Positions 52,493 to 62,346 of a stretch of DNA of 64,000 bases are shown piece by piece (within the stretch, counting starts at the first letter, position 1; the number at the start of each line of letters is the position of its first letter). The DNA comes from Roseimicrobium sp. ORNL1 (lineage in GTDB: Bacteria; Verrucomicrobiota; Verrucomicrobiia; Verrucomicrobiales; Verrucomicrobiaceae): NCBI RefSeq assembly GCF_011044495.1, contig NZ_CP049143.1, positions 1,612,001 through 1,676,000 on the forward strand, in the 5' to 3' direction. Made by a program: the position numbers and the translations under genes. Under the pieces are notes generated by a model. It was not told where the DNA came from. It ran no database searches and was given only the letters and a program-made list of their open reading frames with translations.

Positions 52493-52753
52493 TCAAGATT
52501 GCTTGGGAGGCAATTCATTGTGCGAACCATCGCAATACGGTGGATTCTTTGTGTGCTTGCAGTTGCACAGCCACACACGGCGCTTTTCCGCCAGAGTGAA
52601 TTTGAAAGGTGCGATGCCAGTGCCTTTGTGCGAGCCGTCACACAGCGGCTGGTGACCCGACAGCCCACAGCGGCACCACCAGTGCACTCCGGCTTCCAGC
52701 TCCAGGGTCACGGGCATGCGTGAGGATGTTTGTGGTGTTGGCACGGGATTCAT
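52493..52753 (-). CDS. Dual CDGSH iron-sulfur protein
   Basis: This 86-residue protein holds two CDGSH motifs: CRCGLSGHQPLCDGSH and CNCKHTKNPPYCDGSH, each with three Cys and one His for a 2Fe-2S cluster. No membrane anchor is present. Similar two-motif proteins occur in bacteria and in the mitochondrial MiNT type. It lies between pyrD and dsbD on the same strand, a redox-related neighbourhood; that it partners with either is inferred. The ATG at 52753 is the longest start; a shorter one at MPVTLELEAG is possible. Confidence 0.9.
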   Translation of the reverse strand: MNPVPTPQTSSRMPVTLELEAGVHWWCRCGLSGHQPLCDGSHKGTGIAPFKFTLAEKRRVWLCNCKHTKNPPYCDGSHNELPPKQS

Positions 52754-52820
52754 CTCATCTCCATCACTCCCAATGGGTTCGATTGGTGCGCGCCTGTGGA
52801 TGTCTTGGATTCAATTCACC

Positions 52821-53870
52821 TCACACGGTGTTTGGGATGCCCGCCACCTCGGCAATCAGCTTGGGTCCGCGGTACACAAGTCCGCTGTACACCTGCACGA
52901 GGGCAGCCCCGGCTTGCAGTTTCGCCTCGGCATCCATTTCTCCCATGATGCCGCCGACTCCGATGATGGGCGGCGGCGGCGTACCTTTGGCCTCGCTTTT
53001 GAGCGCGAGAGCCAGCGTGGCGATGATGGCCGTGGACTGGCGCAGGAGAGGCTTCCCACTCAGGCCGCCAGCTTCCTTCCACAGCTTGTTCTTTTTCACA
53101 CCTTCGCGTTCGATGGTGGTGTTCGTGGCGATCACGCCATCCATGCCAAGTTCCACGAAGACCTTCGCGAGCACCTCGATCTGTTCCTCGCCGAGATCGG
53201 GTGCGATTTTCACGAGGAGGGGGCGATGCACTCCATGCACGCCCTCGAGTCTGCCTTGCTCTTCCTTGAGCGAGCCCAGCAGTCTGCGGATGGGTTCCTC
53301 GGCTTGCAAGTCGCGGAGGCCCTTGGTGTTGGGCGAGGAAATGTTCACCGTAATGTAGTCCGCGACCTGGTAGGCCTTGCGGAGACAGGTGAGGTAGTCA
53401 TCCACCGCGTTCTCCAGGGGTGTGTCGAAGTTCTTGCCAATGTTCACCCCCACGATGCCGGTGCTGGTGCGGCGCTCCAGGCGATAAACGGCCTCGTCGA
53501 TGCCAGGATTGTTGAAGCCCATGCGGTTGATGATGCCCTCCTGCTCAATGAGGCGGAACAGGCGCGGGGTGGGATTCCCCGGTTGTGGGCGCGGGGTCAG
53601 GGTGCCGACCTCCACGTGGCCAAAGCCCAGGGCGCTCCACGCATCCACAGCGGAGGCGGACTTGTCCATGCCGGCGGCGAGCCCTACGCAGTTCGGGAAC
53701 TTCAGGCCCATCACCGTGCGGGCCTTGGAGGGATTTGGCTCGGGGTCGGGCAGCATGCCCAGCAGGTGGCCGGCGCGGAGGAGCTTCACTGTCCATTCGT
53801 GGGCCGTCTCCGCATCCAGTTGGAACAAGAGAGGGCGGAGAAGGGGATAGAGACGGTGGATGAGGGGCAT
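52821..53870 (-). CDS. pyrD: Dihydroorotate dehydrogenase, quinone type
   Basis: This 349-residue class 2 enzyme oxidises dihydroorotate to orotate using a membrane quinone. It has the helical N-terminus (LIHRLYPLLRPLLFQLDAE), CVGLAAGMDKSASAVDA, TPRPQPGNPTPRLFR, INRMGFNNPG, VNISSPNTKGLRDLQ with the catalytic Ser, and IGVGGIMGEMDAEAKLQAGA. The ATG at 53870 fits the E. coli start; an upstream ATG at 53882 is also possible. A GGGGC/GCCCC palindrome covers the start codon. Confidence 0.95.
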   Translation of the reverse strand: MPLIHRLYPLLRPLLFQLDAETAHEWTVKLLRAGHLLGMLPDPEPNPSKARTVMGLKFPNCVGLAAGMDKSASAVDAWSALGFGHVEVGTLTPRPQPGNPTPRLFRLIEQEGIINRMGFNNPGIDEAVYRLERRTSTGIVGVNIGKNFDTPLENAVDDYLTCLRKAYQVADYITVNISSPNTKGLRDLQAEEPIRRLLGSLKEEQGRLEGVHGVHRPLLVKIAPDLGEEQIEVLAKVFVELGMDGVIATNTTIEREGVKKNKLWKEAGGLSGKPLLRQSTAIIATLALALKSEAKGTPPPPIIGVGGIMGEMDAEAKLQAGAALVQVYSGLVYRGPKLIAEVAGIPNTV

Positions 53871-54120
53871 GTGCCCCTTCAATTAGCGCTTGCCCAACCA
53901 AGGGGCAAGACCGGGTTTCTGCGGGATTATTTCGCCGGAGGTCGTCTATTCACTTAAGAACGGAATCCTGGGACATTTCCATTGCGCATGGCCACGGTAT
54001 TGAGCATCCCTTTTCCTTCAGGAAATACGAGGTGACGTAACTCCTGAGCGGGCCAGTAGAGGCGTGGCCGAATCCTCACGGACTGTGGACCATTTTGGCT
54101 ATTCTGTGCGTACCTTTCTC

Positions 54121-56703
54121 ATGATATTTCAGGCTTCCTTCCGGCGCTTCTGCCAGCACCTCGCCATGGGCATATGTTGCCTGGCGCCCATGGTTCTCGG
54201 AGCGGCCACGACGAAGGACTTTCGGCCACTTCATATCAACTGCGGCGGAGGCAATGTCACCGACAAGAAGAACGGCATCACCTGGATCTCAGACAAGGAA
54301 TACATCGTCAGGGGGAAGAAGTACCGCTTCAACACCAGGCCGGAAGCAAAGAACATCGAAGGGGCGCCACCTGCGGATGTTTATGAGTCCGTACGTCGGG
54401 CAAATGTGACCTACCAATTCCGCAAGCTGAAGGACGGCATGTACAAGCTGCGCCTGCACTTCATGGACGGCAAGAAGCAGGCGAAGCGCAGCATGGACTT
54501 CTATGTGGATGGCGCGCATCTCTTGCAGAATCTCAGTGTGCGCGAAGCCGCTGGTGGCGCGAACCGCGCGTATGTCTTCGAAGCGATTGTGGAGGTGAAG
54601 GGTGGCAAGGGGATGGAGATTCGCGGGACGCGCGGGCATGGGGATGATGTCTTTATCAGCGCGTTGGAGATTCTGCCCGCGCCGGCCGGAAGTGTGGCCA
54701 CGCGGTCGGCGGATACGTCACCGCATGCGCCCGCGGACATGGCGAAGAAGCTTCGCGAGTTCGCCGGGGGGCATGTGCGGCTGGTGTGGTCGCGCACCGA
54801 GGTGGAGGAGGATTTCTACCTTGCCCTGAACGACAGCCAGCTCGTGGGCTATGACACGGAGGATGGCAAAGGAGAGCGGGTCATCCTTCAAGGCCCCGGC
54901 AGCTATGCGCTACCCACCCTGACTCCAGACGGCAAGAGTGTGGTCTTCACGGAATCGAAGCAGCACAAGTGCTTCGTGGTCGGTTTCGACGGCACTGGGA
55001 TGCGCGAGATTGCGCCAGGCTATGCCTCAGACGTTTGGCAGGATCCGGCAACCGGGCGCACCTGGGTATATGTGCGCACCGGCTGGCGCGATCCGAAGTC
55101 GCTCATCGTGCGCTATGATTTGAACGATCCCTCCCAGCACGAGGAAGTGTGGTCGAAGTCCGCCACGGGGCAGCCGCAGATCTCGTACTTCCAGCTTTCG
55201 GGAGATGGACGCCTGGCAGCGGATGGTTTCCCCTGGCCGCAGTGCGGTGTGGCGGACCTGAAGAGCGGCGACTTCAGCATCACCGCGAAGGGTTGCTGGC
55301 CCGGCGTGGCGCCAGATGACAGCCATCGCTCCTTTGTCTTCACCGGACAGCACACGTCGATTCAATTCTTTGATGAGCCGGGAGGCAATGCGCGCCTGGT
55401 GAATCTCGCCACGGTGCCGGGGTGGATTGGGCGAAAGCTCTACCATCCTCGCTGGACCAATGATGTGCGCTTCATCACTGCGACCGCGCCACAGTGGATG
55501 CCGGAGACGGAACTGTATCTCGGGCAGTTCGACTCGAACTTCACACGCATCAACAACTGGTTCCGCATCACGTACAACAGCACCTCGGACTTCTTCGGCG
55601 ATGCGTGGTTTGAGAATGCGAGCATGCACAGGCCGCAGCCGCAGCCGGGAACGCTGCAGCCCACGCCTCCTCCCGCACCGGTGGTGACAGCGGTGCCTGC
55701 GTCCACAGGGGCTCAGGTGCCGGGTCTCATCTTCCTTTGGGAGAATGAACGGGCGAAGAACGCCATCCTCGATGAAAAAGGGAATGTCGTCCGCCGCTGG
55801 ACGGCGAGGTATGAGGGGGAGACGCGACCGAATCGCTTCTTCGGCGCGGACCTCCGCAAGGGCGCACTGGTGCCGGACGAAGATGCTGCAGGCGTGATCG
55901 CAAACGCGATCAAAAAGACAGGGCAGTTTGCACTCAGCTTGGACGTCTCAAATTTCCTGGCAGCACCGAAGGAGCGCTCCATCGTTGCGTTCCTTGGGTC
56001 TGCGGATGGAAAGTCCGGTCTCATTGTGGATCATGATGAGCAGGGATTTGGCGTGCGCATGAACATCGACTCCAGCACTCCGACGCGGCTGTCACTCGGA
56101 CAGGGCCGGGAGGGTGAGCATCACCAACTGGTGGTCGCCTATGCGGACGGGAAGATCACCGGCTATGACAATGGCGCGGAAAAGGGTGCTGCGAAGGTGG
56201 CCGGCAACGTGAGCCAGTGGAATCCTGGTGTGCTGCTTTTTGGTCGCGCGCCGGGTGGTGCTTCAGCGTGGACTGGCTCGCTGGAGAATGCGCGCGTTTA
56301 TGATCGCGGGCTCACGCTGGCCGAAGTGCAGGCGAGGTATGGTCAGGCTGCAGACACGTGGAAGACCCGCCAGCCGGCGCAACGCGTGGTAGTGGAAGCG
56401 GAGCTGCTTCAGGCATCCCAGCCGGATGATCCAGTCACCATCGCTCCGTACATGCGCAGCCTCGGCGAGAACGTGTACCGCGTGACGAAGGTGGTTTCCG
56501 GAGAGTTGGACGCGAAGGAGATTGTCGCACTGCAGTGGGTCATCCTCGGTGGGAAGGTGCTTCCCTCTGCGGAGCGCGAAGAAGGCAAAACTTATACCCT
56601 GGTGCTGGAGTCGGCGGATGTGCATCCGCAGCTTGCAGGTGAACATCGCTCCACAGACATCTTTGAGCCGGAGATGCCGGTGTTTTATGATGTGGGAAGC
56701 TGA
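54121..56703 (+). CDS. Secreted malectin/propeller/LamG-like protein
   Basis: This 860-residue protein has a signal peptide (MIFQASFRRFCQHLAMGICC, cleavage near LGAA). A malectin-type domain follows (LHINCGGGNVTDKKNGITW, YRFNTRPEAKN) to about residue 190. A WD40/TolB-like propeller region comes next (YALPTLTPDGKSVVFTES) at about residues 220-480, then a LamG/concanavalin-like domain (NARVYDRGLTLAEVQARYG) at about 540-740. I take the start at the signal peptide; the frame is open to 54064. The role is probably glycan binding; no catalytic motif is seen. The 250-base gap upstream, shared with pyrD, shows no gene. Confidence 0.75.
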   Translation: MIFQASFRRFCQHLAMGICCLAPMVLGAATTKDFRPLHINCGGGNVTDKKNGITWISDKEYIVRGKKYRFNTRPEAKNIEGAPPADVYESVRRANVTYQFRKLKDGMYKLRLHFMDGKKQAKRSMDFYVDGAHLLQNLSVREAAGGANRAYVFEAIVEVKGGKGMEIRGTRGHGDDVFISALEILPAPAGSVATRSADTSPHAPADMAKKLREFAGGHVRLVWSRTEVEEDFYLALNDSQLVGYDTEDGKGERVILQGPGSYALPTLTPDGKSVVFTESKQHKCFVVGFDGTGMREIAPGYASDVWQDPATGRTWVYVRTGWRDPKSLIVRYDLNDPSQHEEVWSKSATGQPQISYFQLSGDGRLAADGFPWPQCGVADLKSGDFSITAKGCWPGVAPDDSHRSFVFTGQHTSIQFFDEPGGNARLVNLATVPGWIGRKLYHPRWTNDVRFITATAPQWMPETELYLGQFDSNFTRINNWFRITYNSTSDFFGDAWFENASMHRPQPQPGTLQPTPPPAPVVTAVPASTGAQVPGLIFLWENERAKNAILDEKGNVVRRWTARYEGETRPNRFFGADLRKGALVPDEDAAGVIANAIKKTGQFALSLDVSNFLAAPKERSIVAFLGSADGKSGLIVDHDEQGFGVRMNIDSSTPTRLSLGQGREGEHHQLVVAYADGKITGYDNGAEKGAAKVAGNVSQWNPGVLLFGRAPGGASAWTGSLENARVYDRGLTLAEVQARYGQAADTWKTRQPAQRVVVEAELLQASQPDDPVTIAPYMRSLGENVYRVTKVVSGELDAKEIVALQWVILGGKVLPSAEREEGKTYTLVLESADVHPQLAGEHRSTDIFEPEMPVFYDVGS

Positions 56704-57275
56704 CGCTGCCAAGTAGCTGACGGCGGAAAGTCTCCGGGCACGAAGGAATACCCCACGGCGTCATGTGGTGTCCCGTGGATGACGAGGCGGTTTCGCAGGA
56801 TGCCTTCGCGAGTCGCCCCGGCTTTCTCTGCGACACGCTGACTGGGGAGATTACCGACAGCCGCGACAATCTCTACCCGCTGCAGTCCAAGGTCACGAAA
56901 TGCAAACTCTGCCAGCAGACGCGTCGCGCGGGTGGCATAGCCTTTTCTCGTCTGGCTGGTGCGGATCCAGTATCCCAGATTGGCCAGGGGATGGGCATCG
57001 TGCAGGCTGTTGATGCCACCGCTGCCGATCTGCTCGCCGCTGATGGTTCTGATGACGAATTCAAACTGCCTGTCTGCATCCCATTGGGCGATGGCAAAGG
57101 AGGCCCAAGCCTGGGTTTCGGAAAGCTCGTATCCGGGGTGGCACCAGGGCATCCAGGGATGGATTTCGGCCACCGACTCCAGGGCTCCGGCAAAGACGTC
57201 TGCCGCGTCCTCCACGCGGTAGCGGTGGAGGGTGATGATACCATCCGTGAGGGTGTCGCGCCGTGAAGTGCTCAT
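56685..57275 (-). CDS. GNAT acetyltransferase
   Basis: This 196-residue protein is a RimJ/RimL-type GNAT domain: TDGIITLHRYRVEDAADVF at the start, NLGYWIRTSQTRKGYATRAT (acetyl-CoA P-loop) and VAAVGNLPSQRVAEKAGATR. It overlaps the end of the convergent malectin gene by 19 bases. The ATG at 57275 is chosen over the longer frame, which has no GNAT content. Confidence 0.88.
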   Translation of the reverse strand: MSTSRRDTLTDGIITLHRYRVEDAADVFAGALESVAEIHPWMPWCHPGYELSETQAWASFAIAQWDADRQFEFVIRTISGEQIGSGGINSLHDAHPLANLGYWIRTSQTRKGYATRATRLLAEFAFRDLGLQRVEIVAAVGNLPSQRVAEKAGATREGILRNRLVIHGTPHDAVGYSFVPGDFPPSATWQRQLPTS

Positions 57276-57401
57276 GTTGCTACCAGCATGGAGAAAAGCG
57301 CGCCGGTGAACTCGTGTCAATGCTGGTTGACGATTGCAGCGGTTCTTTGACATTGTGCCTGCGCGTCACGTTTGGAATTCCAGACCTTCCCCCTTCCTTT
57401 T

Positions 57402-59255
57402 ATGCGTCGTCTGCCTTTGCCCCTTCTTTCCACTGCGTCTGCCGTTTCCTGGATGGCCTGTACCATCCTCGGCTCCAGCGTCTCCGCCCAGGTGCCGGTG
57501 CCGATTCCAGGTCAGGCGCTCAAGGAGGTGGTGAAGATAATCCCGCTCGGCCTGCTGCCTGCCTCGACTGCCACGACACCGGGAGAGCCGGAACCGATTG
57601 AGGGCGGATTCACTATCATGGTGATGCCGGACACGCAGTATTACTCGCAGAAATATCCGGACACCTTCCACAAGCAGACGCAGTGGATCGCGGATACCGC
57701 GGCGAAGTACAATACCATCTTCGTAGCGCACCTGGGCGACATCACCGAGACCGCTGCGGATGCGGAGTGGGAAGTGGCGAAGGCAGCCTTCGCGCGGTTG
57801 GACGGAAAACTGGCCTACCTGCCGACGCCAGGGAACCATGACTACGGCGGCCGTCTGCAGGTGCAGACGCATCGCTCGCCTTATACAAACTTCTTCCCCG
57901 TGGCCAGCTTCCAGAAGATGGCGACCTTCGGCGGCACGTATGACAAAGAGCCGCAGAAGAGTGACAATCAATACCATCGCTTCACCGCAGGTGGTCGAAA
58001 GTGGATGGTGATCGCGCTGGAGTATGCGCCGCGCACGGATGTGCTGCGCTGGGCTGGTGACGTGTGCAGCGCGAATCCTGACCACACCGTCTTCATCACC
58101 ACGCACGCGTATCTTGATCCGCGCACAAACCGCCGTTTCCCCGGAGCGGAGGCAGAGGCGAAGAAGGAAAAGAAGAAGGATGATGAAGGCGCGAGCGCGG
58201 CTTCAACACCCGCTAAAGCACGCCCCGACCTGAATCAGGGCGAGGACATGTGGCAGAAGCTGGTGTCCAAGCATGGCAACATCGCTATGGTGCTCTGCGG
58301 TCACGCATCTTACACCGCTCATGTCACCAGCACCGGCGAGGCTGGCAACACGGTTCATGAAGTGGTGGTGGACTACCAGCGGGATGTGAATGGCGGCGAT
58401 GGATGGATGCGCCTGCTGCAATTCCTGCCAGATGGCAAGACGGTGCGCACACGCGACTATTCACCGACATTGAATCTGAGCTGCACCATGCCGGATCGCT
58501 GTTATGACATGGTGTTTGAGTTGCCCAAGGCACCGTCGGGATCTGCTGTTTCGGTATTGGCAGGGACGACGCTTCAGCTTGCGGCTGCTGCTCCGGTGGC
58601 GCCGGCTTCTGGCAAAGACAAAGATAAGGATAAGCCGAAGGCCAGTGCCAATCCGGTGATGGACCCCATCAAGGATGTGCCCGGCCTGCCCCGCGTGTTG
58701 CTCATTGGAGACTCGATTTCGATCGGCTACACCATGCCGGTGAGGAAGCTGCTGGAGGGCAAGGCGAATGTGCATCGCATTCCGACGAATGGTGGACCGA
58801 CCAAGAACGGCATCGCGAACATCGACAAGTGGCTCGACAATGGGAAGTGGGATGTGATCCACTTCAACTGGGGCATCCATGACCTGAAGTACATGCCGGA
58901 CGGCAAGCGTCAGGTGGAGCCCGAGGACTATGAGAAGAACCTCCGTGCGTTGGTGAAGAAGATGAAGGCCAAAGGGACGAAGCTCATCTGGGCGACCACC
59001 ACACCGATCCCCGATGGTGAACTCAATCCACCGCGCCGCTTTGGTCAGGTGAAGGAGTACAATGAGATCGCCGCGCGTGTGATGAAGGATGAAGGCGTGG
59101 CGGTGGATGATCTCAATGCCTGGATCACACCGGACCTCGCGAAGCTGCAGAATCCCAAAGACGTGCACTACAGTGCCGCAGGCTCTGACAAGCTCGGTGA
59201 GAAGGTGGCGGAGGAAATTGAAGCAGCGCTCTCGGGAAAACAGAAGCGGTCGTAA
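57402..59255 (+). CDS. Metallophosphoesterase-SGNH hydrolase fusion
   Basis: This 617-residue secreted protein (signal peptide ending SVSAQ) has a calcineurin-like metallophosphoesterase first: MPDTQYYS at about 76, HLGDITE, GNHDYGG at about 145, FITTHAY, LCGHAS at about 300. After a Lys-rich linker an SGNH domain follows: LLIGDSISIGY at about 435, FNWGIHDLK, and DVHYSAAG at about 586. The first Asp-x-His is Asp-x-Gln. Such fusions may remove phosphate and acyl groups from an envelope or glycan substrate; this is inference. Confidence 0.88.
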   Translation: MRRLPLPLLSTASAVSWMACTILGSSVSAQVPVPIPGQALKEVVKIIPLGLLPASTATTPGEPEPIEGGFTIMVMPDTQYYSQKYPDTFHKQTQWIADTAAKYNTIFVAHLGDITETAADAEWEVAKAAFARLDGKLAYLPTPGNHDYGGRLQVQTHRSPYTNFFPVASFQKMATFGGTYDKEPQKSDNQYHRFTAGGRKWMVIALEYAPRTDVLRWAGDVCSANPDHTVFITTHAYLDPRTNRRFPGAEAEAKKEKKKDDEGASAASTPAKARPDLNQGEDMWQKLVSKHGNIAMVLCGHASYTAHVTSTGEAGNTVHEVVVDYQRDVNGGDGWMRLLQFLPDGKTVRTRDYSPTLNLSCTMPDRCYDMVFELPKAPSGSAVSVLAGTTLQLAAAAPVAPASGKDKDKDKPKASANPVMDPIKDVPGLPRVLLIGDSISIGYTMPVRKLLEGKANVHRIPTNGGPTKNGIANIDKWLDNGKWDVIHFNWGIHDLKYMPDGKRQVEPEDYEKNLRALVKKMKAKGTKLIWATTTPIPDGELNPPRRFGQVKEYNEIAARVMKDEGVAVDDLNAWITPDLAKLQNPKDVHYSAAGSDKLGEKVAEEIEAALSGKQKRS

Positions 59256-59266
59256 TTTTCAGGGGA

Positions 59267-59773
59267 ATGAACTTTCAGCCTGTCAGCCTCGCGAAGGAGG
59301 GGAATATCGAATATTCCTTGCGTCGGTGGGCGAGGGGCGAACGTCCATATCTCTCCATAGTCCACATCGCGTTCTCGGGAGATTATCGTGATGGTTCCTC
59401 AGGTGCGCCGGATGCCCACTACATCGCCGGCGTCGCGGGCATCCTGAAAGCTGTTTGGCGTCCCGCAGCCATGATCCTGGATCTGCGAGAACTGAGGTAT
59501 GAATGGGGCGATGAGATGATTATTGTCCTAAAGTCCCCCTCCGATGTGCATGCCATTTTGGTGGGACCCAAGTGTGAGCCCGCAATCTCAAGCCTGTGCT
59601 GTGGAATTGCGTCAGGGAAAAGCGTATTGGAGCGACCGCATTTCTTCCGGGAGTTTGAGCCGGCCATCGAGTTCGTGAAGGAAGCGTTGGTGGAAGATTG
59701 GAACTCGAAATTGGAACGGTATAAAGGAATGCTATCTGAAGAGGATCGCATCACGGTTGAGGATCTTTGCTAG
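59267..59773 (+). CDS. Hypothetical protein
   Basis: This 168-residue protein lies 11 bases after the fusion gene and 25 before the sulfatase. It has no signal peptide. It alternates strands and helices, with LSIVHIAFSGDYRDGSSGAP, an AAMILDLRELRYEWGDEMII strand region and a charged C-terminal helix. I do not recognise the family. Base composition is slightly lower in GC than its neighbours, which may mean a later arrival. Confidence 0.5.
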   Translation: MNFQPVSLAKEGNIEYSLRRWARGERPYLSIVHIAFSGDYRDGSSGAPDAHYIAGVAGILKAVWRPAAMILDLRELRYEWGDEMIIVLKSPSDVHAILVGPKCEPAISSLCCGIASGKSVLERPHFFREFEPAIEFVKEALVEDWNSKLERYKGMLSEEDRITVEDLC

Positions 59774-59798
59774 GGAACGCTCACTGCTTCATTGCCGC

Positions 59799-61175
59799 AT
59801 GACCTTCATTCGCATCGTCCTTCTCTGGTTGTGTGTGTGGACCGGAGCGTTCGCTGCCGCGCCACCGAACATCATCTTCATCATGGCGGATGACCTTGGG
59901 TGGAGGGATGTCGGTTGCTATGGGAACACCTTCGTCGAGACGCCGCATCTCGATCGACTGGCTAAGGAGGGCATGCGGTTCACGAAGGCACTGCAGCAGA
60001 CGGTCTGCTCACCTACGAGGGTGGCCGTGCTCACGGGGATGCATCCCGTGCGCACAGGCATCACGGACTATCTTGGACCGGAAGCGGGTGCGTTGTTTTT
60101 GGATCCCAAGGTGGATACCGTCAATGAGCGGTTGAAGGAGGTGGGCTATCGCAGTGGGCTCGTCGGGAAGTGGCACCTCACTGGTAACTACGAAGCGGCG
60201 AAGGGATCGCCGGACAAGCATGGTTGGGACGAGGTGATTGCCTCGGAGAACAACTACATTGGAGGCGGGAGTTATTTTCACCCCTACAAGCACATCGATG
60301 GATTACCCGCGCGACTCGGGCAAGGGGAGTATCTCACGGACCGCCTGAACCTGGAGGCGTGTGAGTTCATCACGCGCAACAAGGAGAAGCCATTTTTCCT
60401 GTACCTCGCGCATTATGCGGTGCACACGAAACTTGCCGCGAAGCCGGAACTACTGGCGAAGTATCAGAAGAAACTCGCTGCGCTGCCACCCGAAGAGGTG
60501 GCGAAGGTTGGCACAAAGCCCGCGCTCGCCGCCATGATGGAGAGTGTGGATGAGGGTGTGGGGATGATTCGCGAGGCATTGACTAAGCTGGGGCTGGAGA
60601 AGAACACGCTCATCATTTTCACCAGTGACAATGGTGGTGAAGCGGTGCGCGGCACCAAGGACGGCAAACTCGCGCCCGCAGCCACTAGTGTGGCGCCGCT
60701 GCGAGCAGGGAAATCTCACCTCTATGAGGGCGGGTTGCGCGTGCCGTTGATTGTTTCCTGGCCGGGAGTGACGCCATCGGGCTCGGTGTGTGAAGTGCCG
60801 GTGAATGGGCTGGATTGGTTTCCCACGCTGTTGGACGTCGCGGGAGTGAAACCGAAGGACACGCAACCTATGGATGGCGTGGGCATCATAGGTCTGCTGC
60901 GTAATTCCAAGGAGAAGCGCGAGGGTGCCATGTACTGGCACTATCCGCTGGCGAAGCCACACTTTCTCGGCGGACGCAGTGCCGGTGCGATGCGGGATGG
61001 ATCGTGGAAGCTCATTGAGTTCTTCGACACGGGTGAACTCGAACTCTACAACCTCGCCACAGACGAAGGAGAGCAGAAGAACCTCGCGAAGGAGATGCCG
61101 GAGAAACTCGCGGCCATGCATGAGCAAATGAAAGCATGGCGCGCGAGCACGGGAGCCGAAGTGCAGGCGCGTTGA
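59799..61175 (+). CDS. Sulfatase
   Basis: This 458-residue secreted sulfatase has a signal peptide (residues about 1-20) and metal ligands in IIFIMADDLGW. The formylglycine Cys is in VCSPTRVAV (Cys70, C-S-P-T-R) and a second region has FTSDNGGE. A formylglycine-generating enzyme would be needed for activity and is not in this window. The substrate is likely a sulfated glycan or ester, as in other verrucomicrobial sulfatases. The ATG at 59799 gives the correct signal peptide. Confidence 0.93.
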   Translation: MTFIRIVLLWLCVWTGAFAAAPPNIIFIMADDLGWRDVGCYGNTFVETPHLDRLAKEGMRFTKALQQTVCSPTRVAVLTGMHPVRTGITDYLGPEAGALFLDPKVDTVNERLKEVGYRSGLVGKWHLTGNYEAAKGSPDKHGWDEVIASENNYIGGGSYFHPYKHIDGLPARLGQGEYLTDRLNLEACEFITRNKEKPFFLYLAHYAVHTKLAAKPELLAKYQKKLAALPPEEVAKVGTKPALAAMMESVDEGVGMIREALTKLGLEKNTLIIFTSDNGGEAVRGTKDGKLAPAATSVAPLRAGKSHLYEGGLRVPLIVSWPGVTPSGSVCEVPVNGLDWFPTLLDVAGVKPKDTQPMDGVGIIGLLRNSKEKREGAMYWHYPLAKPHFLGGRSAGAMRDGSWKLIEFFDTGELELYNLATDEGEQKNLAKEMPEKLAAMHEQMKAWRASTGAEVQAR

Positions 61176-61187
61176 GCAAGCCCGTGT

Positions 61188-61319
61188 TTACGGAATGCTC
61201 GGCGCGTGACGCCACGCGAAGGTGAGTCCGGCGAGGATGAACTTCATCGCTTGTGATGATGAAGGTCGTGGCTTTGATTCAGCTTCGGGATGGTCTGATG
61301 GGGTCTTGGTCGTTTTCAT
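61188..61319 (-). CDS. Possible 43-residue small protein
   Basis: A short frame in the 178-base gap between sulfatase and HAD genes codes for a basic peptide (starts MKTTKTPSDHPEAESKP, ends FAWRHAPSIP). Codon use is similar to local genes but there is no clear Shine-Dalgarno. It may be spurious. Confidence 0.2.
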   Translation of the reverse strand: MKTTKTPSDHPEAESKPRPSSSQAMKFILAGLTFAWRHAPSIP

Positions 61320-61353
61320 ACTTGGGGGGAATGGATGGAGGTGAATGATGGAC

Positions 61354-62187
61354 TCAGCCCGCGAGCGCGGCCTGCTGCATAGCGACGAGCGGCATCTCGC
61401 GGAGTGTGAGCCAGTCGGTGCGGATCTTGTCCCAGTCCTGAAGGGCCAGGCCGTGGGCGGTGAAGAGGTCGCGAATCTGCGCAGAGTTCCAGCCGAGAAG
61501 ATCCTCAAGGATGGGCACGAGCACGCTGAAGGCGCTGTCGCTTAGAACGGTGCGCTTCGCGATGCGGCCGATGCTGATGGATTCCGAAACGGCGATGGTG
61601 TGGCCATCGCGGCTGTTCACATGCTGCATCACATAGAGGTCAGAGCTTCCGTCGCCCATGTAGATGGTGCGGTCGGAGGGTGTCTGCATCTGGCGCTCCA
61701 GTTCCTGTAGCACGGCGACCTTGCCGTATCCGGCGGGCACGCGGGTCACGGTGGAGATTTCGCCGGTCTTCTCGTCGTACTCGAGTTCCGTTCCGTAGAT
61801 GCGATCCGGTGGGACCAGCCCTTCGAGCGCGGAGCGGACCACATCGGCAGGGGCGGCCGAGATGACGAAGAACTCAAACTGCACGCCGGGCAGTCCGGCC
61901 GCCAAAGTCTGGGTGAAGAGATCCACGTTCTGCTTCAGGCGCACGCGCTTGCCGGCTTCGATAAGGTGCTCGCGCCGCACTTCGCGGAATTGCGGGTCAT
62001 GGCGGAGCAGGTAGCTCAGTTCTGCGCCCTGCTGCACGAGATGGGAGCCAGCCAGTCCGGCCACTTTTTGTGTAAAATCCTTCATGCCCAGCAGCTCGCT
62101 GAGCACCAGGCCGGAGTCATTAAAACTCAGGGTCTGGTCAAAGTCGCTCGCCACGAGATACGTGGGGTTGAGGTCTGAGGTTTTCAT
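61354..62187 (-). CDS. HAD-family phosphatase
   Basis: This 277-residue protein has motif [11 protein letters not shown] at about residue 14, motif II near [12 protein letters not shown] and motif [13 protein letters not shown], typical of HAD-IB (SerB-like) phosphatases. The ATG at 62187 is preferred; the longer frame back to 62412 covers the intergenic and divergent-gene region. The substrate is unknown. It diverges from the GntR/LacI regulator, which may control it. Confidence 0.85.
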   Translation of the reverse strand: MKTSDLNPTYLVASDFDQTLSFNDSGLVLSELLGMKDFTQKVAGLAGSHLVQQGAELSYLLRHDPQFREVRREHLIEAGKRVRLKQNVDLFTQTLAAGLPGVQFEFFVISAAPADVVRSALEGLVPPDRIYGTELEYDEKTGEISTVTRVPAGYGKVAVLQELERQMQTPSDRTIYMGDGSSDLYVMQHVNSRDGHTIAVSESISIGRIAKRTVLSDSAFSVLVPILEDLLGWNSAQIRDLFTAHGLALQDWDKIRTDWLTLREMPLVAMQQAALAG

Positions 62188-62307
62188 GAGACAAGGATCG
62201 CATAGCTGATATATCTGGCAATTCACCAAAGGAGGGCGGTGAGCCGTAAATGAAGTGAAATGCATTGGTAGTGAGTGAAAAGCGGCGGCGCTACACTGGG
62301 TTGAAAT

Positions 62308-62336
62308 TGCGTTGCTAATTGCAAAATCTGTTATAT
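62308..62336 (+). promoter_or_regulatory. Promoter of the GntR/LacI-type gene
   Basis: TTGCGT (62308-62313), a 17-base spacer and TTATAT (62331-62336) lie 10 bases before the GTG at 62347. Expected transcription would start about 4 bases before the start codon, so the mRNA may be nearly leaderless. Confidence 0.5.
62312..62324. promoter_or_regulatory. Possible operator TTGC-N5-GCAA
   Basis: An inverted repeat TTGC-TAATT-GCAA overlaps the promoter spacer. Its place suggests autoregulation by the downstream DNA-binding protein. It is only a 4-bp half-site, so it is a candidate only. Confidence 0.25.
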
Positions 62337-62346
62337 CATTTGCCTC

